From contig JBBPTG010000070.1 in NCBI GenBank assembly GCA_038093975.1, forward strand, positions 62,001 to 126,000: a DNA stretch of 64,000 bases, given 5' to 3'. The DNA is from Chalciporus piperatus (taxonomy: Eukaryota; Basidiomycota; Agaricomycetes; Boletales; Boletaceae). Both the position numbers and the translations under genes were made by a program. Shown piece by piece: positions 26,828 through 38,011 of the stretch. The notes under the pieces are model-generated. The model worked only from the letters and a program-made list of their open reading frames with translations. It ran no database searches and was not told the origin of the DNA. Numbering within the stretch: the first letter of the stretch is position 1; every line of letters starts with the position of its first letter.

Positions 26828-29098
26828 ATGTCTGGGATGCTCCCGATCGCCAGACAACCACAGCGACCGCGGGCTCCATCGACTTCGGTGCTGACGAAGG
26901 TCAGACACTTGGTCAGTGGGCGTCAATCTATTCGCTGGATCCTGTTTGGTCTAGGGATCGTTTCAATACTTTGGTTGCTGTTGACTCTACCTCCCTTCCA
27001 CATCCGAGTCCCGCCCGGGGGCTACTACGGGCCGCCACAGCTAGTTGAGCCCATAAACCAACCGGCTTACGTTCAACCTCCATCCGCCGAAGAACAACCA
27101 TCTTTTTCCGTTGCAAATATAACATCTCCCAGGGCTGAGGCAGTAAGAGACGCCTTCCTTCACGCATACAACGGATACTCCAAGTATGCGGGAACATACG
27201 ACGAACTACTCCCGGTTTCAGGCAGTAAAGTGAACAAGTATGTCGTCCCAAATGCCATTCCAAACTTGATTGACTTGTCATGTTCTGCGTACAGCTTCAA
27301 CGGATGGGCAGTCACCCTCATCGACGCATTGGATACTTTATGGATCATGGGCCTTCGCGACCAGTTCCATGACGCTATTCCCCAAATTGCCGGACTCTCA
27401 TTTCCAACACAGGTGAGCGAATCGAATTTCAGACAATTCACCACTGACCATGGTCCAGCACAAGCTGGCTCCTTTCTTCGAGACTGTGATTCGTGTGCTG
27501 GGTGGACTGTTGTCAGCTTATGCACTGTCCGGGGACGCCGTTCTTTTGACGCGCGCTGACGACCTTGGTAAAGCATTACTCCCAGCCTTCAATACACGGT
27601 CGGGCCTGCCAATGTATTCTGTCAACACTGCTACGTGAGTCTATCATGTGTGGTCCCCCTTGCGCTTGCCATCGTGAAAACTCGATTCAGGGGAGAAACG
27701 AAATCGGGCTGGATGGGCTCGCAGGTCCTCTTGGCAGAGGCTATGAGCTGCCAGATGGAATACAAGTACCTTGCTCATCTCACTGGCCGTGTAGACTATT
27801 ATAACCGGGTTTGTGGTGTCCATCCTGCAGAGCGTTTATACATTAAGTCTGCAATAGGTGGAACGTATCATGGATATGATGTATCATACCAGAGTTTTCA
27901 ATGGTCTTTATCCAACAATTTGGAAGGTCGACGACGGGAGGTCCGCAAATGGTGTGTCCTTCAATCCATATGCGGAAACATAACGAGATTGAAACAGTGG
28001 CCAGAGAAGTACTCCGTTGGAGCTTTTGCGGACAGTGCCTACGAGTATCTATTGAAGCAGTACCTTCTTACCTCTCAGTCAGAGCCAAAGGGGCTGGATA
28101 TGTGTATGTCCCTCTTTCTCAGCACAGTCCGTTGTTCCAATCGTATTCGCAGATATCAAGGCTGCGAAGGGCATCATCGAGAATCTATTTTATCTGTCCC
28201 CCACAAGAAATCTTCTCTATGTTACTGACACAAACCGAGGTTTACCCTCTCGGAGGTTAGAGCATTTGTCCTGCTTCTTCCCAGGGTTACTTGCGTTGGG
28301 CACAAAGACGCTTGAGTTACCACCCGCAGACCGAGAACTGCACGAGTGGGCTGCTCGAGGCCTGGCCTACACATGTTACATTACCTATGCTGACTCTGCG
28401 ACTGGTCTTGGACCGGACGAGATGATCATGGACCCCTGGCCTCCCTCAGACGATGATGGCGATCCCCGGTTCGCTGGTCGTTGGATCGAACAACTACAAG
28501 CCTGGATCAAGGATGGTCGACCTGGAGGCGTGCCTCCTGGGCTTCATGAACCTCCACCAACTAAAACTGGCCCTCGAGATTACCGTAGCAAGAATTCTGC
28601 CTACATGCTGAGGCCCGAGGTGAGCTGTTTGGTTACCGTTGGAAATCACCCCTTGACAGTATTTCAGACAGTGGAGAGTTTCTATTTGCTCTGGCGAACC
28701 ACTGGTGACGAGCGATGGCGGGACCGAGGATGGGACGTCTTTCAAGCGATCAATGACCATACTCGGACCAAGTATGGTTTTGCGAGCATCAGGGATGTTG
28801 ACACAGTACCGACAGTAAAGAAGGACGAGATGCCAAGGTGAGGCTACTGCTCCTTCATTGCCTGCCTTTGTGCTGAATTCGACGCAACGTAGCTTTTTCT
28901 TGGCTGAAACGTGAGTATCTTGAGCTCTCCGATATTCGGCTGATTGTGTACATTTCTAGGCTAAAATACCTATACCTGCTCTTCATCGACGAAGAGCTGA
29001 TACCACTGGACCGTTGGGTGTTCAATACTGAAGCGCATCCGCTTCCCGTCTTTGAATGGAATGAATGGGAGAAAACCGAGTACCGGATACCTCAGTGA
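26828..29098 (+). CDS. class I alpha-1,2-mannosidase, GH47 (copy 2)
   Basis: Same enzyme class as the copy at 12766-14982. The ATG at 26828 gives a basic tail and a signal anchor ([18 protein letters not shown]), so it is a type II Golgi/ER protein with a longer proline-rich stem ([15 protein letters not shown]). Catalytic blocks are present: [155 protein letters not shown] and [18 protein letters not shown]. The C-terminus is longer than in copy 1. Around nine short introns are present. Both copies keep TEAHP and RPE. Confidence 0.93.
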
Positions 29099-29354
29099 TA
29101 CACATATATATCTAACCTTTGGACGCCACTTTCCTTCTACTTGGGGTGTGGACAATCTCCCTAACCTACTAATATCCGCCCAGAGTTGCGTAGGTTCGAA
29201 GTCTGGCAGCGTAATGACCATCTAGGGGGAGGACTGCGATCGAAGTTGACAGGCACATGTACCTAGTCGAGTTGTACTGTCATCCTTCCCAAGGTAGACC
29301 AAAACTCGAGTAAACGAAAAGCCACTTGATTGCATTTTCTAACCTACGCTACGT

Positions 29355-31317
29355 TCAGGTCAACTCCATCTCATCGTTGTTACCCTCGTCTTCGGTATTT
29401 GTCTCTGACTTCACCCTCTTGCAATTGTCGGGTTCAGGCATATCAGGGCTATCTGGTGGATCATGCTGTAACCGCTCCAAAGCGCGCTTGTGCTTCAAGC
29501 GGCCGAGCGTTCGTTTGGTCATGCCAGCAGGAGTCGAAACTTCATCTCCAGGATCTTGCAGTGATTCTGCTTGTTCCGGCGCCAGACTCTCTGCATCTAC
29601 ATCGACCACTTTTGGCAGGGACGACAAGGTAGAGTACAGTTCCAATGCTGTCAAATCTTCTGCTACGGCTGCTTGAAAACACGATCAGTACCCATCAATC
29701 GTTCTAAAAATGTAAATGCGAACCAGGAAGCGAACACGTAGTGTTTAGACTGACGAGTAAGGCCGAGCTCTCAGCCTCGACAAACTAAAGATTGACATCA
29801 GTGGATGCTTGAACTATCACCCAGTCCGACACACCTTATCAGCTGACCACTGAATTGCTCGAACGAGGTTACGGTTGCGGTCGGCTTCGTCAGTAGCATC
29901 GCACTCTCCCGGGCCACGGTAGTCAGCATCAAGCAAGGCAGCTATGATACCGTCCGCCCGAACAGTGAAGTCAATCACAGGTTTCCCAAAGTCATAGTGG
30001 CGAATCTCTGGTTGATCGTCACGTTCTGGAAAGATGAAATCGAAAATGGCCGACGCTCTGAAATTGGCAGTTAGTATATCCTTAGCCTAAACCAACCGCT
30101 ACTCACCCAACTGCGCTAAAGATGACATGATTTTCGCGTCCAGAAACAAACGAGCTGATTCTATGCACAACGAACACGGTGGGGTCTGCATTGGTTTGGG
30201 TCCAACCAGGTTGCTGGGTCTCCGGGTCTTCCGGTTCCACGGTATCAGTGTTTTGCTGCTTCTTTTTCCCTCTGTTTTTTCTCCTTCCTTTCCCTTTAGC
30301 AGTTGCTTCTCCCTCGTTCTCGTCTTCTTCTGGATCGTGTCTTCTTCTTCGTCCTTTCACCTGAATGAAAGGTTCTACGGCGGTGAATACGTTGATATTC
30401 CGTTGCAATCGACCCGTCATCCAGTCCCATACTTTCAACTCGATATCACCACCTCCGGATACCAAACTTGCAGGAGAAAATGCCGGAATGTGGATTGCGG
30501 AGACATATCTTGTTTTAAGCAGTCAGCGAAACTCTGCGGGAGACAAGTGTATTGCGCTCTTACTGCTTGTGACCCAAACAATAGCTTTCGATCGTGTACC
30601 CTTCAGGATACCAGCTAATCCGAATGTGTTCATCACGATCGGCTGTTATGACGAATTGCTCGTCTGGTGTAAGGAGACAGCTCGTCAAAAGTGATGCGTG
30701 CCCAAGAACAAGCTCTCCGCCTGAGAGGTTTTCGTGAGATGCGAGAGCGTCGCTGGTCTTCTTTTCTTCGACTCGTTCGACACTCGGATGCAACGCATAC
30801 CTTGCAAGTACATCAGAACATGCTACATGATCCCGGAACCGGACCACAAGGCTTACTTGAATACGTCACCGAATTTATCGGACACAACAATGTCTGTATT
30901 CTTGGTAAAAACGATAGAGGTTGGCTTTTTGGGAAGCTCCCTAGGTGTTCTGGGTCAAGGAACCTCTTAGACGCGTTCGATCATAAAGCACATACCGTAC
31001 GTTTACGAGCGTAAGCGACTCGAGGTCCCAGATTTTGAGTCGTTTATCCTCACCCGCCGTAGCAAGGTATCTTCCTTCGCTACTCAATGCAGAGCAACGG
31101 ATAGGACCACCTTTGATAACCGCATGTTGATCTTGTGCAGTAAATTTTGCGGTGGATTGAAGTATCTGCCCCGTTCTTCCTGCTTCGTCAGATTATACCC
31201 CTCGAAGTCGAGGTTGGATTTATGCTTACTGTGTGTCTACGACCTGGATATGAGGCCCCGACAGCACTACGCTACGATGGGGATCGCTGAACAGTTTGGT
31301 GTGAGGATATCGAGACA
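29355..31317 (-). CDS. TRM82: tRNA (guanine-N7)-methyltransferase non-catalytic subunit, WD40
   Basis: WDR4/Trm82 holds Trm8 in an active shape to make m7G46 in tRNA. The ATG at 31317 reads MSRYPHTKLFSDPHRSVVLS, and a phase-consistent intron leads to VDTQTGQILQSTAKF. WD40 blades follow: GGPIRCSALSSEGRYLATAGEDKRLKIWDL, then LVLGHASLLTSCLLTPDEQFVITADRDEHIRISWYP and CLGHKQ, and FSPASLVSGGGDIELKVWDWMTG. The TADRDEHIR block is the strongest family mark. A charged, Lys/Arg/Glu-rich insert follows the third blade. The C-terminal exon ends NTEDEGNNDEMELT. The first splice acceptor (GGAAG at about 31150) was chosen to keep the frame. A retrotransposon begins 18 bp upstream of the start codon. Confidence 0.85.
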
Positions 31318-31335
31318 TGGTCGCTGTTGCCGAAA

Positions 31336-31496
31336 TATGAGGCTCTGAGGGCGAGGCACGAGCTCGGACAGAGCCGAGACTCGTGCAAATGTCGGGCTTC
31401 GGATCACTCCGATTCCCATATATCTAGATCTCCGTTGATTCACCTTCCTCACTATCTCTCTATCATACTCTCCATACTCCACGCTCTATCTCGCGT
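31336..31496 (+). repeat. A1 repeat of Ngaro-like element
   Basis: 161 bp matching A2 (36776-36936) with about three mismatches by eye. It contains a near-perfect inverted repeat (GCACGAGCTCGG / CCGAGACTCGTGC at 31356-31386). Confidence 0.9.
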
Positions 31497-31517
31497 TTTT
31501 CTCATCCCGCCATTTCC

Positions 31518-33567
31518 ATGCCTTCTTCCTCCATCGCCCGCACTCCCCCACATCGTCCCAATCGCGCTCCCGCCCCGGCGGGCGCGAGGTTGACCCCCAA
31601 TATCGACGACGCCGAATTCGGTGTTCTTGACGACGACATCACCGGCGAAGTTTTTGATTCATCTAACATGGAAGCGCTTCTGTTGGAGTCTGGGAGCTCT
31701 CTTCTCCAGTCTCCCCAGGTAGGCTCTCGCCGTGTTAGACAGCCCTCACCTCCTGTAGTTGGTGGCTCTTCTGTGGCTCCGACTGTTCCCCCCCCCGCAA
31801 AGCGGTCTCGCCAGGCCTCCGCTCCTGTTTCCCCAAACGGGAGCCGCGAGACTCGCTCTGTGGCCAAGGTCAACCAGAAACTCGCCGACCAGAAACTCGC
31901 CGAACAGAAACTCGCCGACCAGAGACTCGCCGACCAGAAGGTTGCCGACCAGAAGGTTGCCGACCAGAAGCTCGCCGCGGCTGCAAGCCTCCTCGCCTCT
32001 TCAACTTCCTCTGCAACGTTAGTCAACTCGCAGATCTCTCCCGCACCGCCAGCCGCTTCGCCAAGGAAGACGGCGGGCTCTCCCAAGAAGTCAACCGCCG
32101 CCGACAAAGGTAAAGCACGGGCGTTCTCGCCCCCCACCATCATGGTTGCACCTGCAACTCCTGGTTCATCGTCCTCGATGAGCACGCTATTCGCTCCAAC
32201 AACTCCTGGTGTTCCATCCTCGTTCAACTCTGCATATACTCCTGCGACTCCCGGATCGCAGTCAGCTTCGCATACTTTATTTGCACCTTCGACTCCTGGA
32301 GCCTCTGCTCCTCTTAATGCCTCATTCTCCTCCCCCCTTGCATCTTCCTCTCCTCGTGCTATTTCGCGCGAGGATCTTCAGTCCGCTGTCTTATCCCTCC
32401 TTGGCCTGCCTGGGCTCGCCTCTGGGCTTTTACCACCCTCTCCTTCAGGGTTCTTACCTTCTTGTGAGCATCTGCCATATGCCTCTCCTCCCTGCCGCTT
32501 CTTGGCACTTTCCTGCACGCCCTACTTGTGCTTACTTCTCTTATCTTCTAGTATCCTCTCCTCGTGACTTTATTTCGGACCCTGCCCAACTGTTGGGTCT
32601 CGTTTCGCGCTCGCGGGCACCTCCCCTCTCTGCCCCTCCTTCTTCTGGGTTCTCTCGCCTCATCTCGCCCGACGACCTCATCGATCATCCCCATGTCGTG
32701 AGGCTGCTTCGGGAGGGGTGGACATCACATATTCCCATTCATTGCCTTGCTACCGCCTCCTCTCGCGCTCTCCTGCACTTCACTAGCGAGCCGCGAGCGG
32801 TGAAGGAAGAGGATGAGTTTCTTATGTCCACGGACGCGTATCGTGAGGCAGCGGCGATCTTCCCCCGCCTGATCCGTGCTCACCTGCCAAATCCTAATGC
32901 TGGGGCCATCGCGGACGCGTTCCATAAGCACTTTGCGCTCGTAACTTCCTCGCACAACTTCACCAGCAAATTTGACATCTGGCGCACCTACTGCATCCAG
33001 TTACGCAAGATGTACCATCAGAATTCCGGTGTGTTCAACCCTGGCGACTTCCATATGGAACTCTGGAACTTCTGCGCTTCGCAGCTCAAGGAAAAGAAGG
33101 ATTCTTCCCTCGAGGCTCGCCTTCTACTTCTCGAGTCGCGCGAATCGCGCAGTTCCTTTCGGAACTCCTACACCTCTGGCGGCGCATCATCCAGCCTCAG
33201 CGGCTCGACCAGCCTTCCAAGCGTCTCAAGCAGCTCGTCCCTGCGCTCCTCCTCCTCTGCCCCCTCAGCCTCTTCGAGCGGATTTCGTGCAGCACCACGC
33301 CCTTCCTTCCCCTACTCCGCCGACAGGCACGGGAAGTGCTTCGTCTGCCTTGGTGCCCACCTTACCAAGGAGTGCCCAGCCTCGTCCAACGGCTGGGTCT
33401 CTCGTAGCCCCAAGGGTGTCTGGCTCGACACCCAAGGCCGCTCTTACTGCTACAGCTGGAACGGCCTTCGCGGCTGCGCCTCCTCCTCAGTCGAGTGCAA
33501 GCATGCTCACCTCTGCTCCGTGTGCGGTTCGGGCGATCACAACGCCCAGTCGCACCCTTCCGGCTGA
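31518..33567 (+). CDS. gag-like protein of Ngaro-like element
   Basis: The first ATG after A1 (31518) opens a Ser/Pro/Ala-rich protein. Residues about 118-155 are seven to eight copies of a five-residue repeat such as KLADQ, likely a coiled coil. Repeats with the core APxTPG follow. A GTGAGC donor at 32464 and a CTTCTAG acceptor ending at 32551 define an 88-nt intron. Joining across it preserves the frame and leads into a folded region (DDLIDHPHVVRLLREGWTSHIP, FHKHFALVTSSHNFTSKFDIWR). The C-terminus has Cys/His clusters: CFVCLGAHLTKEC, then CKHAHLCSVCGSGDHNAQSH, resembling zinc knuckles for nucleic acid. The reverse transcriptase frame overlaps its 3' part. Confidence 0.75.
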
Positions 33568-35295
33568 TGTGTTCCCGATCGTGACCCCTCTCATCCCGGA
33601 TAAATGGGAAGAGATGCTCCGTGCCTGTGGGGACACGGTTTGGTCACGTTTTTCTGACATCCCCGACGGTCTTCGTTTCGGTTTTCCCCTTGGAGTCTCC
33701 TCTGTCATTTCTTCCTCCTTTACGCCTCCCAATCACAAGTCTGCCATAGATAATTCAGCCTTTATTTCTGCCCAGATCGAGAAGGAACTCGAAGCCGGTC
33801 GCTACTCTTCTCCTTTCGATCCGGCCTCATTCGAATCCTTATTCGGTCCCTTTCGCACTTCCCCTCTCGGCGTCGTTTTTCACTCTCTTACCGGCAAGCC
33901 CCGCCTGATTCAGGACCACTCTTTCCCTCGTGATCATCCTCTCATTCATTCTATCAACTCCGAGATCGATTCATCTTCTTTCCACTGCGATTGGGGTTCA
34001 TTCTCTGACTGCTTCCTCCTCGTCGCTCGGGCGCCCGCTGGCGCTCAAGCCGCCGTTTTTGATGTCGACGCTGCCCATCGTCGCATGCCGGTGGCTCCCG
34101 CCGACCGTTTGCATGTGTGCATTCTGTGGGACGGTAAGATTTACATCGACCACTGTTGCTGTTTCGGATGCTGCAGCTCCTCCGGCATTTTTGGTCATTG
34201 CGCGGATGGTATCGTGTGCATTTACCGCTTCAAATCCATCCAGGATCTCATCAATTGGGCCGACGACTTCGTTTTTCTGCGCTACCCTACTCGCTTTGTT
34301 GATGGTCTACCTGTGGTTGGTTTTTCTCGCCCTTCCTTTCCTCACGTGTCCTCTGACCCTCTTCGACTGCCTGGTCTGTGTCCTCACAGTTCCCTTATGA
34401 CGCCTCGCTCATCTGGCAGGTCGCTGAAGATCTTGGCTGGCCCTGGGCAGCCAAGAAGTTCATCGACTTCGCCCCGTGTTTTCCTTATCTCGGTTTCCTC
34501 TGGGACCTCGATCTCAAGCGCGTCTCTCTGCCCGACGGTAAGCGCCTGAAGTACATGGCGCGTCTTGCCTCTTGGTCCAGCGAGTCCACCGTCTGCCATC
34601 ATGATTGTGAGGTTTTGATAGGCACGCTCAATCATTGTGCCGTGGTTATCGTCGGTGCGCGATCACACCTTCCCGCTCTCTACCGCTTCGCCTCCTCTTT
34701 CACGAACTCTTCCCCCTTCTCACGTCGTCGTATCCCGAAAGCCGTCTTGGACGACATCCTCTGGTGGCATGAACAGTTTTCCCTTCCTTCCTGTGGCCGC
34801 TCCATCTCCCTGGCTCCCGATGTTCACCCTTCCCCAATATTCGTTGACGCTTCCTCGTCTTGGGGTATTGGTTTCGTGTTTGGCGACCGCGTACTCGCTT
34901 GGCGTCTTGTTCCAGACTGGAAGGGCGACGGCCGCGACATCGGCTGGGCCGAGATGGTCGCGATCGAGCTCGCGCTTCTGGCTGTGGTCGCGGCGGGTTT
35001 TCGCGACGCCCACTTTGTTCTACGGTCAGATAACCAGGGGGTCGTTGGTGCCCTGTCCGCTGGTTTCTCTCGGAACTCCCAGCAGAACTCGGTCCTGCGT
35101 CGCATCATCAACGGTTTCCTCGACTTTGGCATTTGGTTTTCTATCTCGTACATCGCGTCTGCGGATAATCCTGCTGACGGTCCCTCCCGGGGTTCCTTCT
35201 CCTCCTCGTATCGTAATTTCTCTTTCATCCCTCGCCTGCCGCTGCCGCTTCGTCCTTTCTTGTCTCCCCATGTGATCCCGCGGTCTCTCCCTTAG
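32972..35295 (+). CDS. reverse transcriptase / RNase H of Ngaro-like element
   Basis: The frame is open from 32972, but recognisable homology starts near 33560 (VFPIVTPLIPDKWEEML). Reverse transcriptase motifs are KPRLIQDHSFPRDHPLIHSIN, AVFDVDAAHRRMPVAPAD and the catalytic INWADDFVFLRYP. The frame then shifts; an intron of about 92 nt (34298-34389, donor ambiguous, acceptor CCTCACAG) restores it in phase at FPYDASLIWQVAEDLGWPW. RNase H follows: IFVDASSSWGIGFVFG, WAEMVAIELALLAV, VLRSDNQGVVGAL, and SADNPADGPSRG. The true start is unknown; it could be reached by frameshift or reinitiation from the gag frame, which it overlaps in the +1 frame. The gene looks complete. Confidence 0.8.
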
Positions 35296-35451
35296 GTTTG
35301 GGGCATTTCTCGTTTCGCACTGTTTGTCGCATCTGTCAGCCACTGTACCTCTTGCATTGTGTCAGCCGCCTGTATTGTAATTTTTACATTTTCCTCCTGT
35401 ACTCGTCCTCTCTCTTGTGAATCCATTCCCCCCGTTCTGTTCTACGTCGCT

Positions 35452-36489
35452 ATGTCCTATCCTGAGTTGCCCCCGTCCGCCTTGACCCATCCTCTCCTCG
35501 AGTCCACGATCTCCAATGTCATTGTCAACGCTTGGGCCCCTTCGACTCGCGCCCTGTACGATCGGGGTGTTCAGCGCTTCCGCGTTTTCTGCGTCTCTCA
35601 AGGTATCTCCACTTCCTTCTGCTTGCCAGCTAGCGAGTTCCTTCTCTGCGCTTTCGCCGCCGACAGCGCCGGTACGCGCTCTGGTGGGGCCATTCGCAGC
35701 GACATCAACGGTGTTCGAGCTTGGCACCTCGTGAATGGTGCGCCTTGGTTCGGCGGCCTCCGGTTGCAATATACCTTGTCCGCTGCTGAGCGCTGCACAC
35801 CCTCATCGTCGCGCCGCGCTCTGCGCCCACCTGTGGCCCAGGAGATGCTCGATGTCTTGTGCACCAGTCTGGATGCCTCCGTGCCCCTGTTTGCCGCTGT
35901 ACGCGCGGTCGCCTGCATCGCTTACTGGAGCCAGTGCCGCCTTGGGGAGCTCCTACCTGACTCCGTGTCTTCCTTCTCAACCGCCCGCTTCCCTACCCCT
36001 TCGTCTCTGCGCCCTCTTTCCCCCTCGGGTCTCTCTAGAACTTGCCACCTTCCCTTCACGAAGGTTGGTAAAGAGCGGGGTGAGGAAATCTTCCTCGGGG
36101 CACAGCGTGGCCCCTCGAACTCTCTAGCGGCGTTGGATCTACAGCTCGCGATTAACTCACCTCCCGCCTCTTCTCACCTTTTCGCGTATTTGCAGGGTGG
36201 TTCCCTCGTGCCGCTCACCAAACGCAAGTTCTTGTCGGTATGCAACGCGCTTTGGTCTCCTCGTGGTTTCCCTGCCATTTCGGGGCATTGCTTCCGGATT
36301 GGTGGAACCACTGAACTCCTCCTTCGCGGTGTCCCCCCTCATGTGGTGCAGCTTTTGGGCCGTTGGCGCTCTGACGCCTTCCTTCGGTACTGGCGATTCA
36401 TCGAAGATATTGCTCCCTCGTACGCTGTGCTGCTCGGTGATAGGGTAGCCGCATTCCCGTCTCAAACCATTGTCGGCTCGCGGCGTTGA
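35452..36489 (+). CDS. tyrosine recombinase of Ngaro-like element
   Basis: Integrates the circular DNA copy of the element by site-specific strand exchange. The ATG at 35452 gives 345 residues. An N-terminal SAM-like DNA-binding region (WAPSTRALYDRGVQRFRVFC) precedes the catalytic domain. Catalytic residues are visible in order: arginine in YWSQCRLGELL, the HxxR pair in SGHCFRIGGTTELLLRG, and LLGRWRSDAFLRYWR with the tryptophan at the third position and the tyrosine nucleophile. All are intact. The frame is also open 31 codons upstream without an ATG. The gene lies 160 bp after the RNase H stop, and B1 begins 120 bp downstream. Confidence 0.88.
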   Translation: MSYPELPPSALTHPLLESTISNVIVNAWAPSTRALYDRGVQRFRVFCVSQGISTSFCLPASEFLLCAFAADSAGTRSGGAIRSDINGVRAWHLVNGAPWFGGLRLQYTLSAAERCTPSSSRRALRPPVAQEMLDVLCTSLDASVPLFAAVRAVACIAYWSQCRLGELLPDSVSSFSTARFPTPSSLRPLSPSGLSRTCHLPFTKVGKERGEEIFLGAQRGPSNSLAALDLQLAINSPPASSHLFAYLQGGSLVPLTKRKFLSVCNALWSPRGFPAISGHCFRIGGTTELLLRGVPPHVVQLLGRWRSDAFLRYWRFIEDIAPSYAVLLGDRVAAFPSQTIVGSRR

Positions 36490-36612
36490 GTCGTTCTTTC
36501 CTGTTGTGCTGCCTATGTAGTTTGGTTGCAATCCCACCTTTATCACTGCTCCGGCCTCGTCCTGTTGTCCTGGGTTGCGTCTCCTCGCCGCGTCCTTCGT
36601 CCTGCGGTTTCT

Positions 36613-36777
36613 GGGTGGTCTCGTCGCCACCCGGCCCTCGTTTGTATTTGCTGCTCTGTCCATCCGGCCCGGGATCACCGGCCCGGGTGGACTGGGCAGC
36701 CTTATCCAGACGAAACCCAACATCAGCAGGAGTCCCTTTCCTATCTTACCTTTCCCACGACAGGGAAGCCACGAGTA
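36613..36777 (+). repeat. B1 repeat of Ngaro-like element
   Basis: 165 bp starting GGGTGGTCTCGTCGCCACCC and ending CACGAGTA. It matches 36993-37157 at a constant offset of 380 bp and overlaps the start of A2 by the dinucleotide TA. Confidence 0.9.
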
Positions 36778-36936
36778 TGAGGCTCTGAGGGCGAGGCACG
36801 AGCTCGGACAGAGCCGAGACTCGTGCAAATGTCGGGCTTCGGATCACTCCGATTCCCATATATCTAGATCTCTGTTGATTCACCTTCTCCACTATCTCTC
36901 TATCATACTCTCCATACTCCACGCTCTATCTCGCGT
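36776..36936 (+). repeat. A2 repeat of Ngaro-like element
   Basis: Second copy of the A repeat, directly abutting B1. It carries the same GCACGAG hairpin as A1. Confidence 0.9.
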
Positions 36937-36992
36937 CCCACCCTCCCGCGCTCTGCGCTCTTTCCCTTTCTTCTCTTTCGGGCGCCTGCTGC

Positions 36993-37157
36993 GGGTGGTC
37001 TCGTCGCCACCCGGCCCTCGTTTGTATTTGCTGCTCTGTCCATCCGGCCCGGGATCACCGGCCCGGGTGGACTGGGCAGCCTTATCCAGACGAAACCCAA
37101 CATCAGCAGGAGTCCCTTTCCTATCTTACCTTTCCCACGACAGGGAAGCCACGAGTA
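36993..37157 (+). repeat. B2 repeat, right end of Ngaro-like element
   Basis: Second copy of the B repeat. It marks the right end; host sequence begins ATGGCTGCGG at 37158. Confidence 0.9.
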
Positions 37158-37357
37158 ATGGCTGCGGCATTTGCACAGCCTTGTGCACAGCATGTCATTG
37201 TCCGCTTGAGGCCACGCCTTTGCCATGCCATTCAAATGCATCAAATGGTATTGTCGGTTTCAAATGACGAGCTGCGTAAAAGCAGCTCGCCCACTCCAAC
37301 CATCGTTCAATTTCCGCCACCCCCACCACCTGTCCTCATCCACCCCAGGCTTTTACG

Positions 37358-38011
37358 ATGTCTTCCTTCGCGCAAGACGTAGGCGTCAAGTTTTTCCGCG
37401 AGCATGCGGAACAGTTCGCTCCTCCAGACCCTGTGTACGAGTTTTACACCGATGAGTGGGGAAAGCAGCGTCGCAGAAGGGTATGTCCTTCGTTGTTGGG
37501 GCGCTATGTGACCGGTTCATATATCACTTGATGCTCACTCACGTTTCTTTAGCGAGACGTTCCACCTGGTATCTCCGAGCGTGATGCCAAAATCCTCAAG
37601 AAGGTACAGAGCCGGGCGCGTTTTCTGGACAAGAGCTTCAGTTTCTGCGGTCTCCGCTTCGGGTGGACGGCCGTCATCGGCATCGTCCCAGGCGCTGGCG
37701 ACGCCGTATGTGCTGTGTTGAACTACTATCTCGTCGTGCGCAAAGCCGGCGAGGCTGACATTCCGCCATCGCTCAGAGGGAAAATGGTGTTCAACAACGT
37801 GGTTTCTGCCGTGGGGGGTCTCGTCCCAGTCGTTGGGGACATCGTCATCGCTGTGTACAAGGCAAATTCGAGGAACGCGATCCTCTTGGAGGAGTTCTTG
37901 CGCGAGAGGGGACTGGAAAATCTCAAGCTGCAGGCAGATACGGAGGTCTTGGAGGGAGTGGTTAGTCCGTCTGGGTCGGGACTGGTTGGTAAGGGGGGCC
38001 AGACTGGGTAG
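37358..38011 (+). CDS. DUF4112 family membrane protein
   Basis: Function unknown. The ATG at 37358 reads MSSFAQDVGVKFFREHAEQF. After one intron (from about 37481 to 37552) the conserved DUF4112 core follows: ARFLDKSFSFCGLRFGWTAVIGIVPGAGDAVCAVLNYYLVVRKAG, then SLRGKMVFNNVVSAVGGLVPVVGDIVIAVYKANSRNAILLEEFL. Two glycine-rich hydrophobic hairpins (IPGAGD and VPVVGD) suggest membrane insertion. The protein has about 190 residues, usual for fungal members. Its 5' flank has been shortened to 200 bp by the adjacent retrotransposon. Confidence 0.88.

Larger units (their letters stand above)
31336..37157 (+). mobile_element. Ngaro-like tyrosine-recombinase (DIRS superfamily) retrotransposon
   Basis: A 5.8-kb element with split direct repeats in the order A1 - coding region - B1 - A2 - B2. 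It encodes a gag-like protein, a reverse transcriptase with RNase H, and a tyrosine recombinase instead of an integrase. Such elements insert through a circular intermediate and make no target duplication; none is seen here. Both repeat pairs are nearly identical, so the insertion looks recent. It occupies the intergenic region between TRM82 and the DUF4112 gene, 18 bp from the TRM82 ATG and 200 bp from the DUF4112 ATG. The frames look open if two introns are removed. Ngaro rather than DIRS1 or PAT is chosen from the fungal host and repeat layout; a phylogeny is not available. Confidence 0.9.

Noticed and set aside
36157..36828. Minus-strand 223-codon frame across the tyrosine recombinase and B1 repeat
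   Set aside because: It is antisense to a clear recombinase and arises from the GC-rich composition.
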